Positions 9,201-20,557 of a DNA stretch of 64,000 bases are shown piece by piece. The stretch comes from Larimichthys crocea. Taxonomy: Eukaryota > Chordata > Actinopteri > Sciaenidae. A program made the position numbers and the translations under genes. A model generated the notes under the pieces. It was not told where the DNA came from. It saw only the letters and a program-made list of their open reading frames with translations, and did no database searches. The DNA is taken from positions 16,928,126 to 16,992,125 of the forward strand of contig NC_040025.1 in assembly GCF_000972845.2 (NCBI RefSeq), given 5' to 3'. Numbering within the stretch: the stretch's first letter is position 1; every line of letters starts with the position of its first letter.

Positions 9201-12164
9201 CACGTCTATAAGGTCAACTGAGTCAACACTTGTTTCCTTTGACATCTGGTTCTTTAGTTACGACTAAGTCTAAAATAAGCAAAATGAAAAAATGTATGGA
9301 GGATTTGTGTGGTTTATAATGGACAACATCATGCTACGTTATACCTTTACATCTGTGTTTATACAGTGCACTGTGTTACAAAATCATTTCTACTGGCTGA
9401 ATGTGTTTAAATTGTGTTCATTATTTATATTTGTATTTACTGAACACTAGAAGTTATTTATTAGGCTGAATAATTCAGGTTAAATTTAAATTAGGCTATG
9501 TAAGCTATGCTCATATCAAATCCAATGCACCAGCATCACATGTGACTGAATAAAAATGACAATCAATGATGTAAGTGTTTCTTGCTGACAGACAGACTCT
9601 CATCTCTCTGACTTTAATTGTATCCATAATAAAAGTTAATGGGGGAAAAGTTGTTTTGAACTGTTTTTAAGCATCAGAAAGTAAATAAAAATAAATAAAT
9701 CTTGGAAGTGATGCTCGAGTGTAATTAGTCTTTACTCTGTTATGAAACTCCAGAGATGTTGTGATACATCAGATCAGCTGCAGTGTCTAACTGATATGCG
9801 ATAATAGGGCATGTTGGCAGGTAAAAGACTTCTGAATGACTGCTTTCGTGTATCCTCGCTCGCATCTCCTCAGAGTTCCCTCCTCGATCCTCAGAGCAGA
9901 AATAATTGCTTTGAGGCAGTCAGGAGGACGGCGGACCAGAACGACTTCTGGTTTAAGCTGGAATCAACGAGTAAGAAAATATCAAATCAGGAACAAACAT
10001 TGAATTTCCTGAATATCAGTTTGAAGTTGTACTGAAAGGGGCAAACAGGATCCACATGCAGACAGTTTTGCATATAGACTGATTCCAATCGGAGCATTTT
10101 AAAATGTAGTGAGGCTAATTTAATTGTAATTTGTAAGTGCTTCCTGAACTAGATCCATTTCCTCTGTGAATTGATACTGATGCTTGTTTGGGTGTTTGAA
10201 ATGCTGTCTTGCTGCTATCTTGGCTAGTTCTCTTGGAAAATTGATTTTGTACTCTAAACAGGACTTAAATTTGACCCTACATCTTCAGCAGACTCTTCAT
10301 GCACAGAATAAAGTGGAAACAAACAGATATACACTGCTGTATCTTAACTTCTGATAAAATGCATGAGTGATATGGAAACCCATGATATTTAGAGGACATT
10401 CCGTTTATATCATGATATATGATAAAATCTGTTGAGGTATAGAAAAACCACACATCAGGTGTTGGCTGATGTCACTGCATAATGGGAAGTCAAACCAGTA
10501 CTGGCCATTTTTCACTGGCATTCTCAGAAATCAATGTGGGGGAATTTTAATTCTTAACTTAGAAAGAAAACTTTGTGCTACCTCATTTGTTAATATATAT
10601 TATTGAATGAGTACTAAGTTGATGTCCTGGAAAGCACACCCTGCCAGGTCAATTCCTAAAAATCACAATTCAGAAACGCCTTTAAACCTTCTAAAATTCC
10701 CAAGATCATCAAGGAGCAGTGACCCACAACACAAACCCAATTCTTATTTGGCTCCAGCAGGCTAATGCGAACACATCCAAAACCTTGAAAATGAACCTGG
10801 GTGCCAACAGGTTGTGCTCTCATTACAAACTGAGTTACTTCCTCCCAGACAGCGCAAATTTACTGAACTAGCAGACCAAATTTTACAAGTCTAATGCCTA
10901 AAAAACCTTACATCAGATAAATGAAACTGAACTTCCCTAAATTTTGTGTTCTGTTGGCAGCGTGAGCATGCCTTGAGTCATGTCAGTTTTATTCCTATAG
11001 CCCAAAATCAAGAATTTAATATCTCTACCGCATACAACATCTTCTAAGTTTAGACCCTCAAGTCAAATACAAACTTTATAAAACTTTAACAGGGCTAAGA
11101 GAGGAAAGGCCACAGAAGGACAACAGGGGAGGAAAACAAATAGGAAAACCTCTGATAGCAGAATTATCATGGTTGTTTCCTTGTTTTCTGTGTAGATACA
11201 GTATGTCTCTCTCACACTGTAGATTTTCATGAACATACGTGTCTTGTTTGACTTCTGTCATCTGTCTCTCATTCATGCCAATGAATTAATATCATCTGAC
11301 TTGATCTGAAAGGTAAAGCCTCCTTTCTTTCTTCAACAGCTGCTCAACTCAACTCAATATTATTGAACAGGAAGTTTTTTGTCAAATGAATCATTTTCAT
11401 ATCAGATTCTGGTCTCCATAACTCACTTCTGTAGCCAACACTGTCATGCTCTGAGGTGTATCATGACTTCAACAGAGCTGCACATCTGGATTTCATCACT
11501 TGATTTACACAAAATAAAAACATAAATAGCCGCACACGTCGCTGTCTCAACATGTCCTCAGCATTACTAGTCTGTGCTTGCAGGATGAATATCACTAACC
11601 ATACAGTCTTACAGTTAGTTGCACGGTCACATTGAAGTTTACAAATGATTAGCATAAATACTGGATGAAAAAGTAGAAACTGCAGTGTAAACAGCTGCAT
11701 TAGCCTAAAATATGATGGGCCTTTTCATTACATGGTGTATGATATGAGACATGAGACATGTTAAAATCTAATCAAGTCTATAAATGTTGAATTTTAATGT
11801 GGCATAAACAGCATTAAACACTAAAGAGTCACTATCTACAACAAATGTACCTTTGGGTGGCACAGTGCGTGTTGATGAAAACAACCTTATTGCTGACATG
11901 ATGATTACATAATTCATGTTCCACATTATGTGAAACACACTGTTAGGGTGGTGCCTTAGTTTTAGTTAGTAAAACTGAAAAAAACATAAACCACTTTTAA
12001 TGTCTGCTTAGCTGTGTAAGGATATAAGGCCGACATAGCCTACATCCTTTTTTTTTTTTGTAACCAAAACATGAGATAGACAACCTCACTTATTTGCAAA
12101 CTATTTCCTTGAACACTGTTATAGTGTTTAACAGAGACATAATAAACAAACAAACAACACTTAC
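6246..12164 (-). other. stat6 first intron (presumed)
   Basis: About 5.9 kb of AT-rich sequence lies between the 5' UTR acceptor and the best upstream donor. No coding exon is recognised. It contains a decayed fish interspersed repeat near 10,978-11,140, and an intronic enhancer is possible but not shown. The open frame at 9811-10035 has no splice context or family match. Confidence 0.5.
10978..11140 (+). mobile_element. Decayed teleost interspersed repeat
   Basis: The order of phrases TTTTATTCCTATAGCCCAA, CATACAACATCTTCTAAG, TTAGACCCTCAAGTC and CTTTAACAGGGCTAAGAGAGG followed by ACAACAGGGGAGGA matches, by memory, a dispersed non-coding repeat frequent in ray-finned fish genomes. Boundaries are approximate. 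The exact family is not assigned. Confidence 0.55.
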
Positions 12165-12300
12165 CTTCTATTAAATATAGATTTCTAAGGATTGAAAAAC
12201 GCTCCGGTCCGTCGCCTCTTCCTCCTCCTCTGTCTCATAAGTACTCCGAAGATCCTACTGCACATTTCCTGCCTCCATGACCCAATATAATGTTAATGTC
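12165..12300 (-). other. stat6: Candidate non-coding first exon of stat6
   Basis: On the minus strand this purine-rich stretch with several CpGs ends in a consensus donor (AG/GTAAGT, GT at 12163-12164). It is the first strong donor upstream of the stat6 5' UTR acceptor at 6246. The 5' boundary given here is only approximate, because the transcription start cannot be read from sequence. Confidence 0.4.
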
Positions 12301-12440
12301 TCTTGTAGAAAAGACGAATTATTACCGAGCGTCGTTTCAACCGAGGAGAAATTCACTTTGAGCGCCGAGCAGCTCGCACAGGACACAGACAACTTTTAAC
12401 AACGTAGAAAGTAGGTTAGGCTTTCTACTTCCCTGTTACG
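12180..12440 (-). promoter_or_regulatory. Candidate stat6 promoter region
   Basis: The stretch has a visibly higher CpG content than its AT-rich surroundings (clusters near 12,200-12,225, 12,315-12,345 and 12,360-12,375). It sits just upstream of the candidate first exon. No TATA box or clear STAT site is evident. Assignment rests on position and composition only. Confidence 0.35.
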
Positions 12441-15232
12441 CACAAATGTGCCACGAATGGAGGATCGCGCTTTATTTCCTGTCCTCACGTTCAAGTTCAC
12501 ACACGACTGAGACATGTAGTCGCATCAGGGCTGCAATCAAGCAGTGTGTCGCACAGAAAAATGTCCATGCCAAGTTACAAAAGGGCAGAATAGTCTACAG
12601 TAGACTGTGTTTTGAAAAAAGCACCTTATCTGTCCCCCCAGTCTATAGTCTGGTTATCATAACAGATTACACAATCCTAAAAGAATATATCTCAAGAATG
12701 AATCCACTGATCACCAACAGGATACATACATTTCTGGCAATTCGTCTGCCGCCTTTAAAACAGAAACTACAACTAGCAGTGGGCTTGGTAAACTTCCAGT
12801 GAACGATTCGTAGGCGGAGTAATGTTGAGTCATTTCACTAGATGCTGTAAACTTCCAGTAAGTCTCTCTCTCTACTGAGACACATGATACCATATCTGCA
12901 GATGCCAGTGCCTTCAAGACAGACTTCTTCCCAACGGCACCCACTGTGCCACCAGGCCTACGTGATCCATTAGTCCTTAAGATTACACCTTTCTGTTTTA
13001 TTGTTGATAGCTGATGTGTTTTTATTATTATTTTTTATTTGTTTGTTATTATTAAACGCTGTGTATGTCGATGTAGTTACTATTGTGAAGTCTTAATATG
13101 GACACCATAGTTGTAGTTGTTTTTCCTGCTGGCTGCTTTTACTCATTTTCAGCTCCTGCTTTCATTTTTATATAAACTGAAACTGATGTTTGATGATGAA
13201 AAAGTTTAAATGAAACTAAGTAAATATTAGTACCTCCAACTACAGCTAGAGGTACTTTCTTTTTCTTTTTCTTCTTTATTTGTCTACTTTACAAAATGTT
13301 TTGCTTTTCACTTCACTGCATGTATTTTATTGATACACATTATTTACTTATCACATGAGGGACAGTTCAATACTATCTCACTGTGTATTAAGTCATTAAC
13401 ATGTATTTTACCTTGCCATTTTATGATATCACAACACCGCTCACACATTATTTCATCATATAGTACAGTACATAATACTATGACACTGACAGGACTTTGC
13501 TTGTGATGGAGTTATTATTATTAAGTTGTATTTGTACTTTCATCTAAATGAAGGATCTGGATGTGAGTTAAACTTCTACAACTCCTTTGCTTACAAAAAG
13601 CTGTATGCAAGGACAGCAGTGACCAAACCTATGTTTATGTCTATAAATATGGATTTGCATAGAATTGCATATGGATTGCTGCAGCTGCAGGGAGTAAACC
13701 TGGTCGACTTTTTTTTCAGTGTACCTGAAATGTTTACCTCATGTTAATGCCAATATTTCACTATCTTACACCACTGTCACTAAACACCTCTATGTTGTAT
13801 GTTAAATACTGAAATAAGCATGCATAGTATGTATATGTGTCTGGACAAAACATACATAAGAAAATATATGTGCACATACATGAGATATGTCATGTTGGCA
13901 TGTACAGCAGTGACCACACCACATCTTTAACTGTTTGAACACATTTATTGTGTTCTTATTATGTTATGTTGAAATTTGAGATATAAATAAAGAGCGCACA
14001 GTCACAGTCAAGTAGCCTATATGCTGTTACTTGTATGCAAATATATGTTAATATATATGAAAATAGGTTGCTCAATAATTCCACATATGTAAATTATACA
14101 TGGTGGCAAATTCACTCTGTGACTTCATATACACTGACATATTCATAGTGTATGTTTATTATATGCTGTATATGGTATGAACTCACATGTACACACAAAC
14201 AATAATTATGACGTTAACCTATACTAATAATCATGTACTGTTGGTTCGTATCACATGTTTTATTATTTCCTTTCCATGTGATGAATACAGAGATGAATGA
14301 AACTTACCATAAGGAGCCACCAGGGGTCATTTTTACAAGTAACTGCTCAGTTGGAGCTTTGCTGTCAAAGGTTTTGAAGCTGTCATATTGTTCTATTTGT
14401 ATTTATTATTTAATTAAATGAATTTGTTTAGTTATTTATTCATTTTAAAAATGTGTTCTGTGTTTTATAATTTTTTTAACTTGTGACACTTTATTTTACT
14501 GTCATATTGCACTTGGTAAATTTAAAACCCATTAATTAGATTTGATGCTGTTTTCCATTTGTGAATGCTCCACATCTCCAGTCATATATAACACCTCAAA
14601 AATATCAACTGATTGTAACCTTATTTGTCTAATCTGAACGTCATGTCACAATCTGGTCAGTTTGGGTTTGCAGTTACTTATATTGGCCACATGGGGGAAG
14701 TATAGACCTGCATGAACCATGCCTCAGTATGTTCAATAGTCTGTTTGAAATTAGGTGCCATTATAGCAAGATCTCTCATGATCATCTGCAGACCACCAGA
14801 CAACATGAAGTAAACCTAATCGTGTAGAAGACTTTCATGTTAACTCTTTCATGTGTTTCTATCAATGACATTTCTGCTATCAGGGACACTTCTGTTTCTG
14901 TTGGTCTTCAACAGCAGTCTGTTTATTCTCTTATAAACCTATTTAATGTTTATTTATTCAGTGATCACACTTTAGTCATGTGATAGGGGGCAGGCCAAGA
15001 TATTTTACCAGGACATTCCACTTGTCAAACCCAATTTCCTGAGAGTTGTGATTGACCTGTCCAACGCAGAAACAATGCAGCTGCAAAGATTTGATCATTT
15101 CCTTTCAAAGAACCTGAACAGTTTCCATTGTGCCATTTTTCCCTCACTTGATCTCGATTTCAGATTATCTTATTTATTTGGCCTGAAGCTGCAGACTTCA
15201 TCTGATGACTGTGATTCATCTTTTCTGCATGC
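12441..15232. other. Intergenic sequence between stat6 and the 15-kb cluster
   Basis: AT-rich and gene-free as far as I can see. It contains a decayed repeat near 13,250-13,590. The open frame at 12,446-12,802 (118 codons) has no recognised match or splice context. Confidence 0.55.
13250..13590 (+). mobile_element. Decayed non-autonomous fish repeat (AAGTA-rich family)
   Basis: Segments such as GACAGGACTTTGCTTGTGAT, GGAGTTATTATTATTAAG and AATGAAGGATCTGGATG follow the order seen in a very common teleost short repeat (tracts of TACTTTTACTTAAGTA and AAGGATCTGAATAC). The copy is diverged and its ends are uncertain. Confidence 0.45.
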
Positions 15233-15310
15233 TCTCCTTAGGTCTTTCATCTGTTCAGTTCTGTACAGAGTAGAAAGACCTAAGGAGAACACAGACAGAA
15301 CTGAACAGAT
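15233..15310. repeat. Two interleaved 16-bp inverted repeats (A B A' B')
   Basis: Block A (15233-15248) and block B (15249-15264) abut. The exact reverse complement of A is at 15273-15288 and of B at 15295-15310. The order A-B-A'-B' cannot form one nested hairpin; it has pseudoknot topology. All 32 pairs are perfect. No gene overlaps it. Confidence 0.95.
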
Positions 15311-15532
15311 TTTTCAGACTCAGTCCCTGTTACCATGAAGATTAGACTCTTTAGTATTCAAGGCAAAATTTGTGATGACAGCTACCACCGTCCAGGAAAG
15401 AGCCAATATATAAGGTTAAACAACATTGATCCTGTGTTGTGATGGTGCTTTCTCTGTCATAGCATGCAGCTCCATGGACACAAATTTGAGAATATTAAGT
15501 ATAAACTTTCAATTAAAGACATTTAATGAGTA

Positions 15533-15538
15533 TTTATT
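15533..15538 (-). promoter_or_regulatory. AATAAA signal after the 15.6-kb open frame
   Basis: A canonical hexamer on the minus strand, 22 bases downstream of the TGA at 15560-15562. By itself it is a common chance motif in AT-rich DNA. Confidence 0.35.
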
Positions 15539-15559
15539 TACTTGATGGATTCAACTTTG

Positions 15560-15829
15560 TCAGCTTTTAAGGTGCTGGTTAGGTGTTGAAACATCCTTTA
15601 GCTCATTGTTTGCGTTATTGTTGTTTGTTGCACTACCACTCTGCAGGTCTGTCATCATATTCAGGGTCCTCTTAGGTAAAGGGCCCTTACTGCAGCTTTG
15701 TAACATCTGGAACCAATACAGCTGTGCTAGGTATCTGTGGTACCAGGGGGGCTTGGAGGTTGTAGGCTTGGTTGGGGGGGTTGAGGGGTTGGGCTGGTTG
15801 CTGCTTTGGCCCTGGGGGTCCATGTGTCC
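15560..15829 (-). CDS. Possible terminal exon of a small Pro/Gln/Asn-rich protein
   Basis: Not recognised with certainty. A phase-0 open frame of 89 codons follows the acceptor-like GAAGTCAG at 15830-15837. It begins GHMDPQGQSSNQPNPS, has PTKPTTSKPPWYHRY, and ends NELKDVSTPNQHLKS. A minus-strand AATAAA (15533-15538) lies 22 bases after the stop. Pro, Gln, Asn, Ser and Thr dominate, with Trp/Tyr in the middle, as in some secreted disordered proteins such as the SCPP family. Upstream, 15909-15974 encodes a hydrophobic VLLATFTVLLAF run in a frame that could splice in phase 0 (weak donor GTTGAC), but no initiating Met is found. It may be a small gene, a remnant or chance. Confidence 0.28.
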   Translation of the reverse strand, partial: GHMDPQGQSSNQPNPSTPPTKPTTSKPPWYHRYLAQLYWFQMLQSCSKGPLPKRTLNMMTDLQSGSATNNNNANNELKDVSTPNQHLKS

Positions 15830-15989
15830 CTGACTTCAAAATAGACTTGATTGCTAACAGCTGGCAGTCCTAACTCACCCAGTGTCAGAGCTCTCCTCTG
15901 ATGTCAACCTTGTCAGTATCAAGGCCCGGACAATGGAAGGCCAGCAGCACGGTAAAGGTAGCGAGGAGGACTGTGTCTGTGTGAAATGA

Positions 15990-17900
15990 GATTCAGAGAA
16001 TGACCTTTTTTTTTTTTTTTATGAAGGTTGTTACCATAAATAACTTAAAGTTTGTGTGAAGGAACCTCTGAATAAAGCACATGAAGAAGATCTACATGAA
16101 TATTGTAAAAAATGTGATATTTGAGTGGCATCAGTGCAAAACCAAACATAAATACTGAACAACAAAGTGATATTGTATCCCTCCATCATTACAATGTGAA
16201 AAACCTAGAATTACCCACATCATCAAATTATATAAAATGCATCAGAACACTAATTATTCCCATACCCTTAACTAATTATCAACCCAACGTTGTATATTGA
16301 GGTAACTATTCTGATAATTAACATGTATAATGATTTTAATGATTGTTTAAATGCACTCTTAATATCACTTTTTATTAAAGCTGTATTGCCTGAGAGGAAA
16401 AGTGTGGCAGGGCTGTGTTCTGCTATTCACTGCCTAAGTATGAGTAAATAGGACAGCAGCTCATTAGCATCTTTTATTATCCAATTACAAACTCTGCTCG
16501 CCTAATTACCTCCAATCAGCAGGGAGAAGAAAATGATTGACTTCCTGGAGGACAGAAATCAGTCAGGACAAAAAGGACAAACTGGTTTTCAGTTGCTTAC
16601 TGGATGGAAAATGACTCACAGGAAGTCAGAATATGTTCACATGTATAGATAGAAGCAGGAGCTACTGTTTCAGTGTCTTCAGCAATGCCATCACAGTGTG
16701 GAGGCAAAGCCTTTACAATTTTATTTGTGACTGTAAAAACATACTAAACTAAAAACATGAAACTTTATCTGGTGTGTCCAGTCAGAAATTATGCAAGTTA
16801 TAAATAAGCGTCGCTGCATATACCAATGTCACATTTCCACATGGTGTTTTCCACATGGTGCATTCTACCTTTGCAAGGTTATGTTGTTCTGTGGATTATG
16901 TTATTGAGTTTGTGACAGGAAAATCTAGAAAATAATTTTCAAACAGCTGCAGAAACGATTATCCTTCATCAGAGGATGAAGGGCAGCCACTGCACAAGGT
17001 TGTGCTTATAACAGAGCTATGCATCATTATTAGACAATTAATTACTCTGTCATCAACACCACCAGCACCACTGTTCTACTGGGATTCAGTCACAGATGTT
17101 TTGAGCACAGCTTTGACACCACTATCCATAACTGTGGAGTAATACATCCTGTTTCAGACTTTGACTAAACTTTCACTTGTTCGTGCAGTTTCTCAGATTT
17201 ACTTCTTCTTTCAGTTAGTTTTGATTCTTTGAAATATGTCAGGAAAGGCCAGGAATAGCACAGGGCAGGCCACTGGGACGAGCTGTTGTTTACAGACAGT
17301 GACAGATATGAAGGACCTCTGTGCTCTGGTGCTAGGCCTGGAGCCTCAGGAGTGTGCTGCTTCTGTTGCTGTTCTGGACACTGCAACACACCGATAAAAA
17401 AAAAAACACACACACACACACACACACGCACACACACACACACACACATGCAGGCCAGCAAACTTATGTGCACGTAAACACACAAAACACATACAGTATT
17501 CTCCGTCTTTGTTTTTATCTTTAATACGCACACAGCTGTCCTTCATCCTAATCTCTCACCTCACAGATACACACTCGCGACACACAGCCTCAATAACTGA
17601 AAAAGTAGTTGTTTCAAATCTAACATCAAACCTTCACATGAACCTGCTGTATACCTGTTTCTTTCTTTAATACTGACATCACCTGCTGACTTTACAACCT
17701 AATGTCTAAAGTCAATTCAAGCTAATGAACAAATCCAAAACCTTGTGATGTAGTCCCATGTTTCTACGTTAAACGAATTAGCAATTAGTTTAAGTAACTG
17801 TGGTGACCTTAACATTCGGGTCAAACCAGGCTACAGATACTGAGACATCGATGGTCAGTGACAGTCTCTTGACTGCTAAAACCAGAGACAAAAAAACAAA
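15990..17900. other. Intergenic sequence, 15.99-17.90 kb
   Basis: AT-rich, with a poly-T tract at about 16,005-16,020, a 12-bp direct duplication TTCCACATGGTG near 16,834-16,860 and a CA microsatellite at 17,395-17,449. No gene is supported. Confidence 0.55.
17395..17449. repeat. Poly-A plus CA microsatellite
   Basis: A short A tract passes directly into about 20 CA units, with one CG interruption. Open frames reading through it on both strands are artefacts of the repeat. Confidence 0.95.
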
Positions 17901-19892
17901 GAAATAACCGCAATGCAATATTGACAAATTCTGTTTAATATTGTGTGATACTCTTCTCTTAAAATACAGTCTTTTCTGAGGTAGACCATTACAGTTCAAG
18001 AACATTATTATCATTTTTAAAACAGACATCAAAAAAGACATGAAATAAATACTTTCATGTACAATATGCCGCAAAAATGAGGTAGAAATGGTTACAGAAA
18101 ATGTACAATAACCAAGAACAAAGTTACCGCGATAACAGATTAAAACATGTAAAAAATAAAAGCTTGTTTTGTTGGACAAACTGTTGGGAGTAGCGAAAGC
18201 CATAAATCAAAATACTGTATCTATTTGCACCTCTAAGCCACAGTTATTACTTTGTTTCTGTGATTACATGAGAATAATCACGAGCATTATCTAAACCGTG
18301 CCGCTTGAGGCAGAGGCTGGTCTGTAATTTGTAAATGTGTTTTCTGAGACAGTGATCAGTATGCATACAGCGGGGGTCACTCTGATTGATCTGGCTGTAT
18401 GGCATGACTGAAGCCACCAGCTGGAGAGGGACGGCTGCACTGTGATATAGGGTTGCTGGACATCAATCAGACCACTTCCACACACTCCACACAGGAATCG
18501 GTATAAGGGGAAGGGGTGTGGGTGGGGAGAGGATACAACACCACATGGCCACTGGGGCTCGTGGCCAGGGGGCAATCCAATCTAATGAGACTGCACTGGG
18601 GAGAGAGAAAAAGAGAAAAATAATGATGAGGGACAGAGGGAGGGAGAGACAGGGGGAGGAAAGGGCGGTAGGAAATATTACATCATTCTGTGTATACCTC
18701 CTCAGGACCATGGCAACAGTCTAAGACGTACGACCTCTGTACCTGCAGTACAGTGACCAGGTTTTTCCAGCTTGTTAAAACAGAGCTGTAGGACTGGTGG
18801 AAAAGGACGAAGAGACTTGTCTGGATTGTCTACATGTTGGGTTCATCCACAATATGTACACACTAACTGTAAATTTTTAGACTTTGGGATTTGCTGAAAG
18901 CTACATATAATGACTTAAACTTTATTTGCATCTATGTTTCTGTTTGCTTTGTCTTTTTGGATGGCGTTTTGTGCTCAGATGTTCACTGTGAGTGCACATG
19001 TATGATTGTGTGCGTTATATTTACATTTCTTCCAAAAATGATACTTTTGCAGACATGCATATACAGGATATGTAAACACTACATGACACGGATAATTGCG
19101 AGCAGTTTGTCCAACAAAAAAAGGAATATTTTCTGTATTCTACATAGCATTTCTTGAAGACAATCATCACTCCACCATAAACTACAATAAAGATAAAGGG
19201 TAAAAGAACAGAAAAGAAAACGTATTTATATATTCATATATAATAATACATGGATTTATGGCATCAAATATCCTTTGAAATACCTGAATTACATTCAATG
19301 TTACTCTTTGTAGCATATTCAAGTTTCTCTCCCGAGGTAAAAGCCCAGCTGTAGTGGGTGTTACAAGACTGTCAGGTTCCTCCTCGCTCCTTTATCTCGC
19401 TCCGCGTCGCTCTCTACTAAGACCCTAAGATTACATACATTCTTTAATTTCATATTTCTGAGGTAAAGAAATTCTTCCTGAGCATTTCAAACAAGACTAC
19501 ACACTAATAAAACAAAAGGAGTAAGTGAAATAGAAAACAGAAACGCTGGGTGTGCAGGTGGGTACCTTTTTGTTCGATAAGTGGGAATCTCAGGAAAACT
19601 GCAGATGGTGAGGAATGTGTGATCGGAAAACAAATGAGTACTGAAGTTAAAGACAACAACCCAGAAATAATAACATAAGTTGTCTGTGAATTGTACCAAT
19701 AATACTATTGTGAGTTAAGTGAGAAATATATGTGAAGTATTTCTACAACCAAACATGTTGAGTGTAACTGCATGGTTAACTACTGAACTCCTGTGAAGGA
19801 CAGCAGCATGTTTGGATTTAATAAAAGTCTTTTTTTAACAGTAAGGAGGACTAACTGTTTTGATTTGGTGAGAAGCTAGCAAGAAGAACTAA

Positions 19893-19898
19893 TTTATT
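19893..19898 (-). promoter_or_regulatory. Candidate fignl2 poly(A) signal
   Basis: The first AATAAA I find on the minus strand after the fignl2 stop, 660 bases downstream. A variant ATTAAA lies 71 bases further on. There is no supporting transcript information. Confidence 0.3.
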
Positions 19899-20463
19899 GT
19901 GATTTTTTTTTGAGAACCAGTCTTCTTTTCTTTTCTTTTTTTGAGAAATATCACAATGCTGCTGATTATGCATTTGGTTTGACGTGTTTTTGGTCAAAAA
20001 CTGTGGTTTGCTGAAATGTTGCTGATCCCAAGCCCTTCATACTGAATAATTAGTGACAATCCAATGACTAAATCAACATTAAGATAACATGGAAGTAGAC
20101 TGGCAATAAATAGGATCCTGAGAGTAGCAGTCAAAGGGGGGGATTTTTCAAACCCTGATTATCCATAATCTTGGACCACGTCACCTAGCAACAAATAATT
20201 GATTTTGTCCTGGACCAAGGCTAATCAGGATCTCTGAGAGTATCCAAATAGTATATAATCTGATTTTCCCATCGGCCAAAAGACTAATACACTACCCCAG
20301 TCAACAAGGCCTATTCATCTTCCTTTTCTTTGGGAAAAATAAAATATTGCGGATATTCATACGGAAACAAAAACAGCACACCGTGGCATGCTTCTGCCAG
20401 TAAAACAACTCTGCCGTATCGTTGAGCTTCTCTCTCTCTTTTGGCTGCATAATCTGATATAAC

Positions 20464-20483
20464 AAAAAAAAAAAAAAAAAAAA
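20464..20483. repeat. Poly-A tract just downstream of fignl2
   Basis: A homopolymer of 20 A, which is poly-U in the sense of the fignl2 transcript, 75 bases after the stop codon. It would fall inside the 3' UTR. Confidence 0.9.
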
Positions 20484-20557
20484 CATTCCCAAGGCTTGCC
20501 ATGTCAAAGCAAAGACAGGGTTGTGATGCAGTCCGAGTACAGTGACTGGCTGCTTTC

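Larger units (their letters stand above)
17900..20557 (-). other. Presumed 3' UTR and downstream flank of fignl2
   Basis: The sequence follows the fignl2 stop codon. Minus-strand poly(A) signal candidates are ATTAAA at 19,817-19,822, AATAAA at 19,893-19,898 and AATAAA at 18,921-18,926. Which is used cannot be decided, so the UTR could be about 0.7 to 1.6 kb or longer. Blocks at 18,290-18,600 and 19,320-19,430 are less AT-rich than their surroundings. No other gene is seen. Confidence 0.45.

Noticed and set aside
9811..10035. 74-codon open frame in stat6 intron 1
   Set aside because: No family match, no splice signals, no start context.
12446..12802. 118-codon plus-strand open frame beside the stat6 promoter
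   Set aside because: No recognisable protein, and it overlaps the candidate promoter; probably chance.
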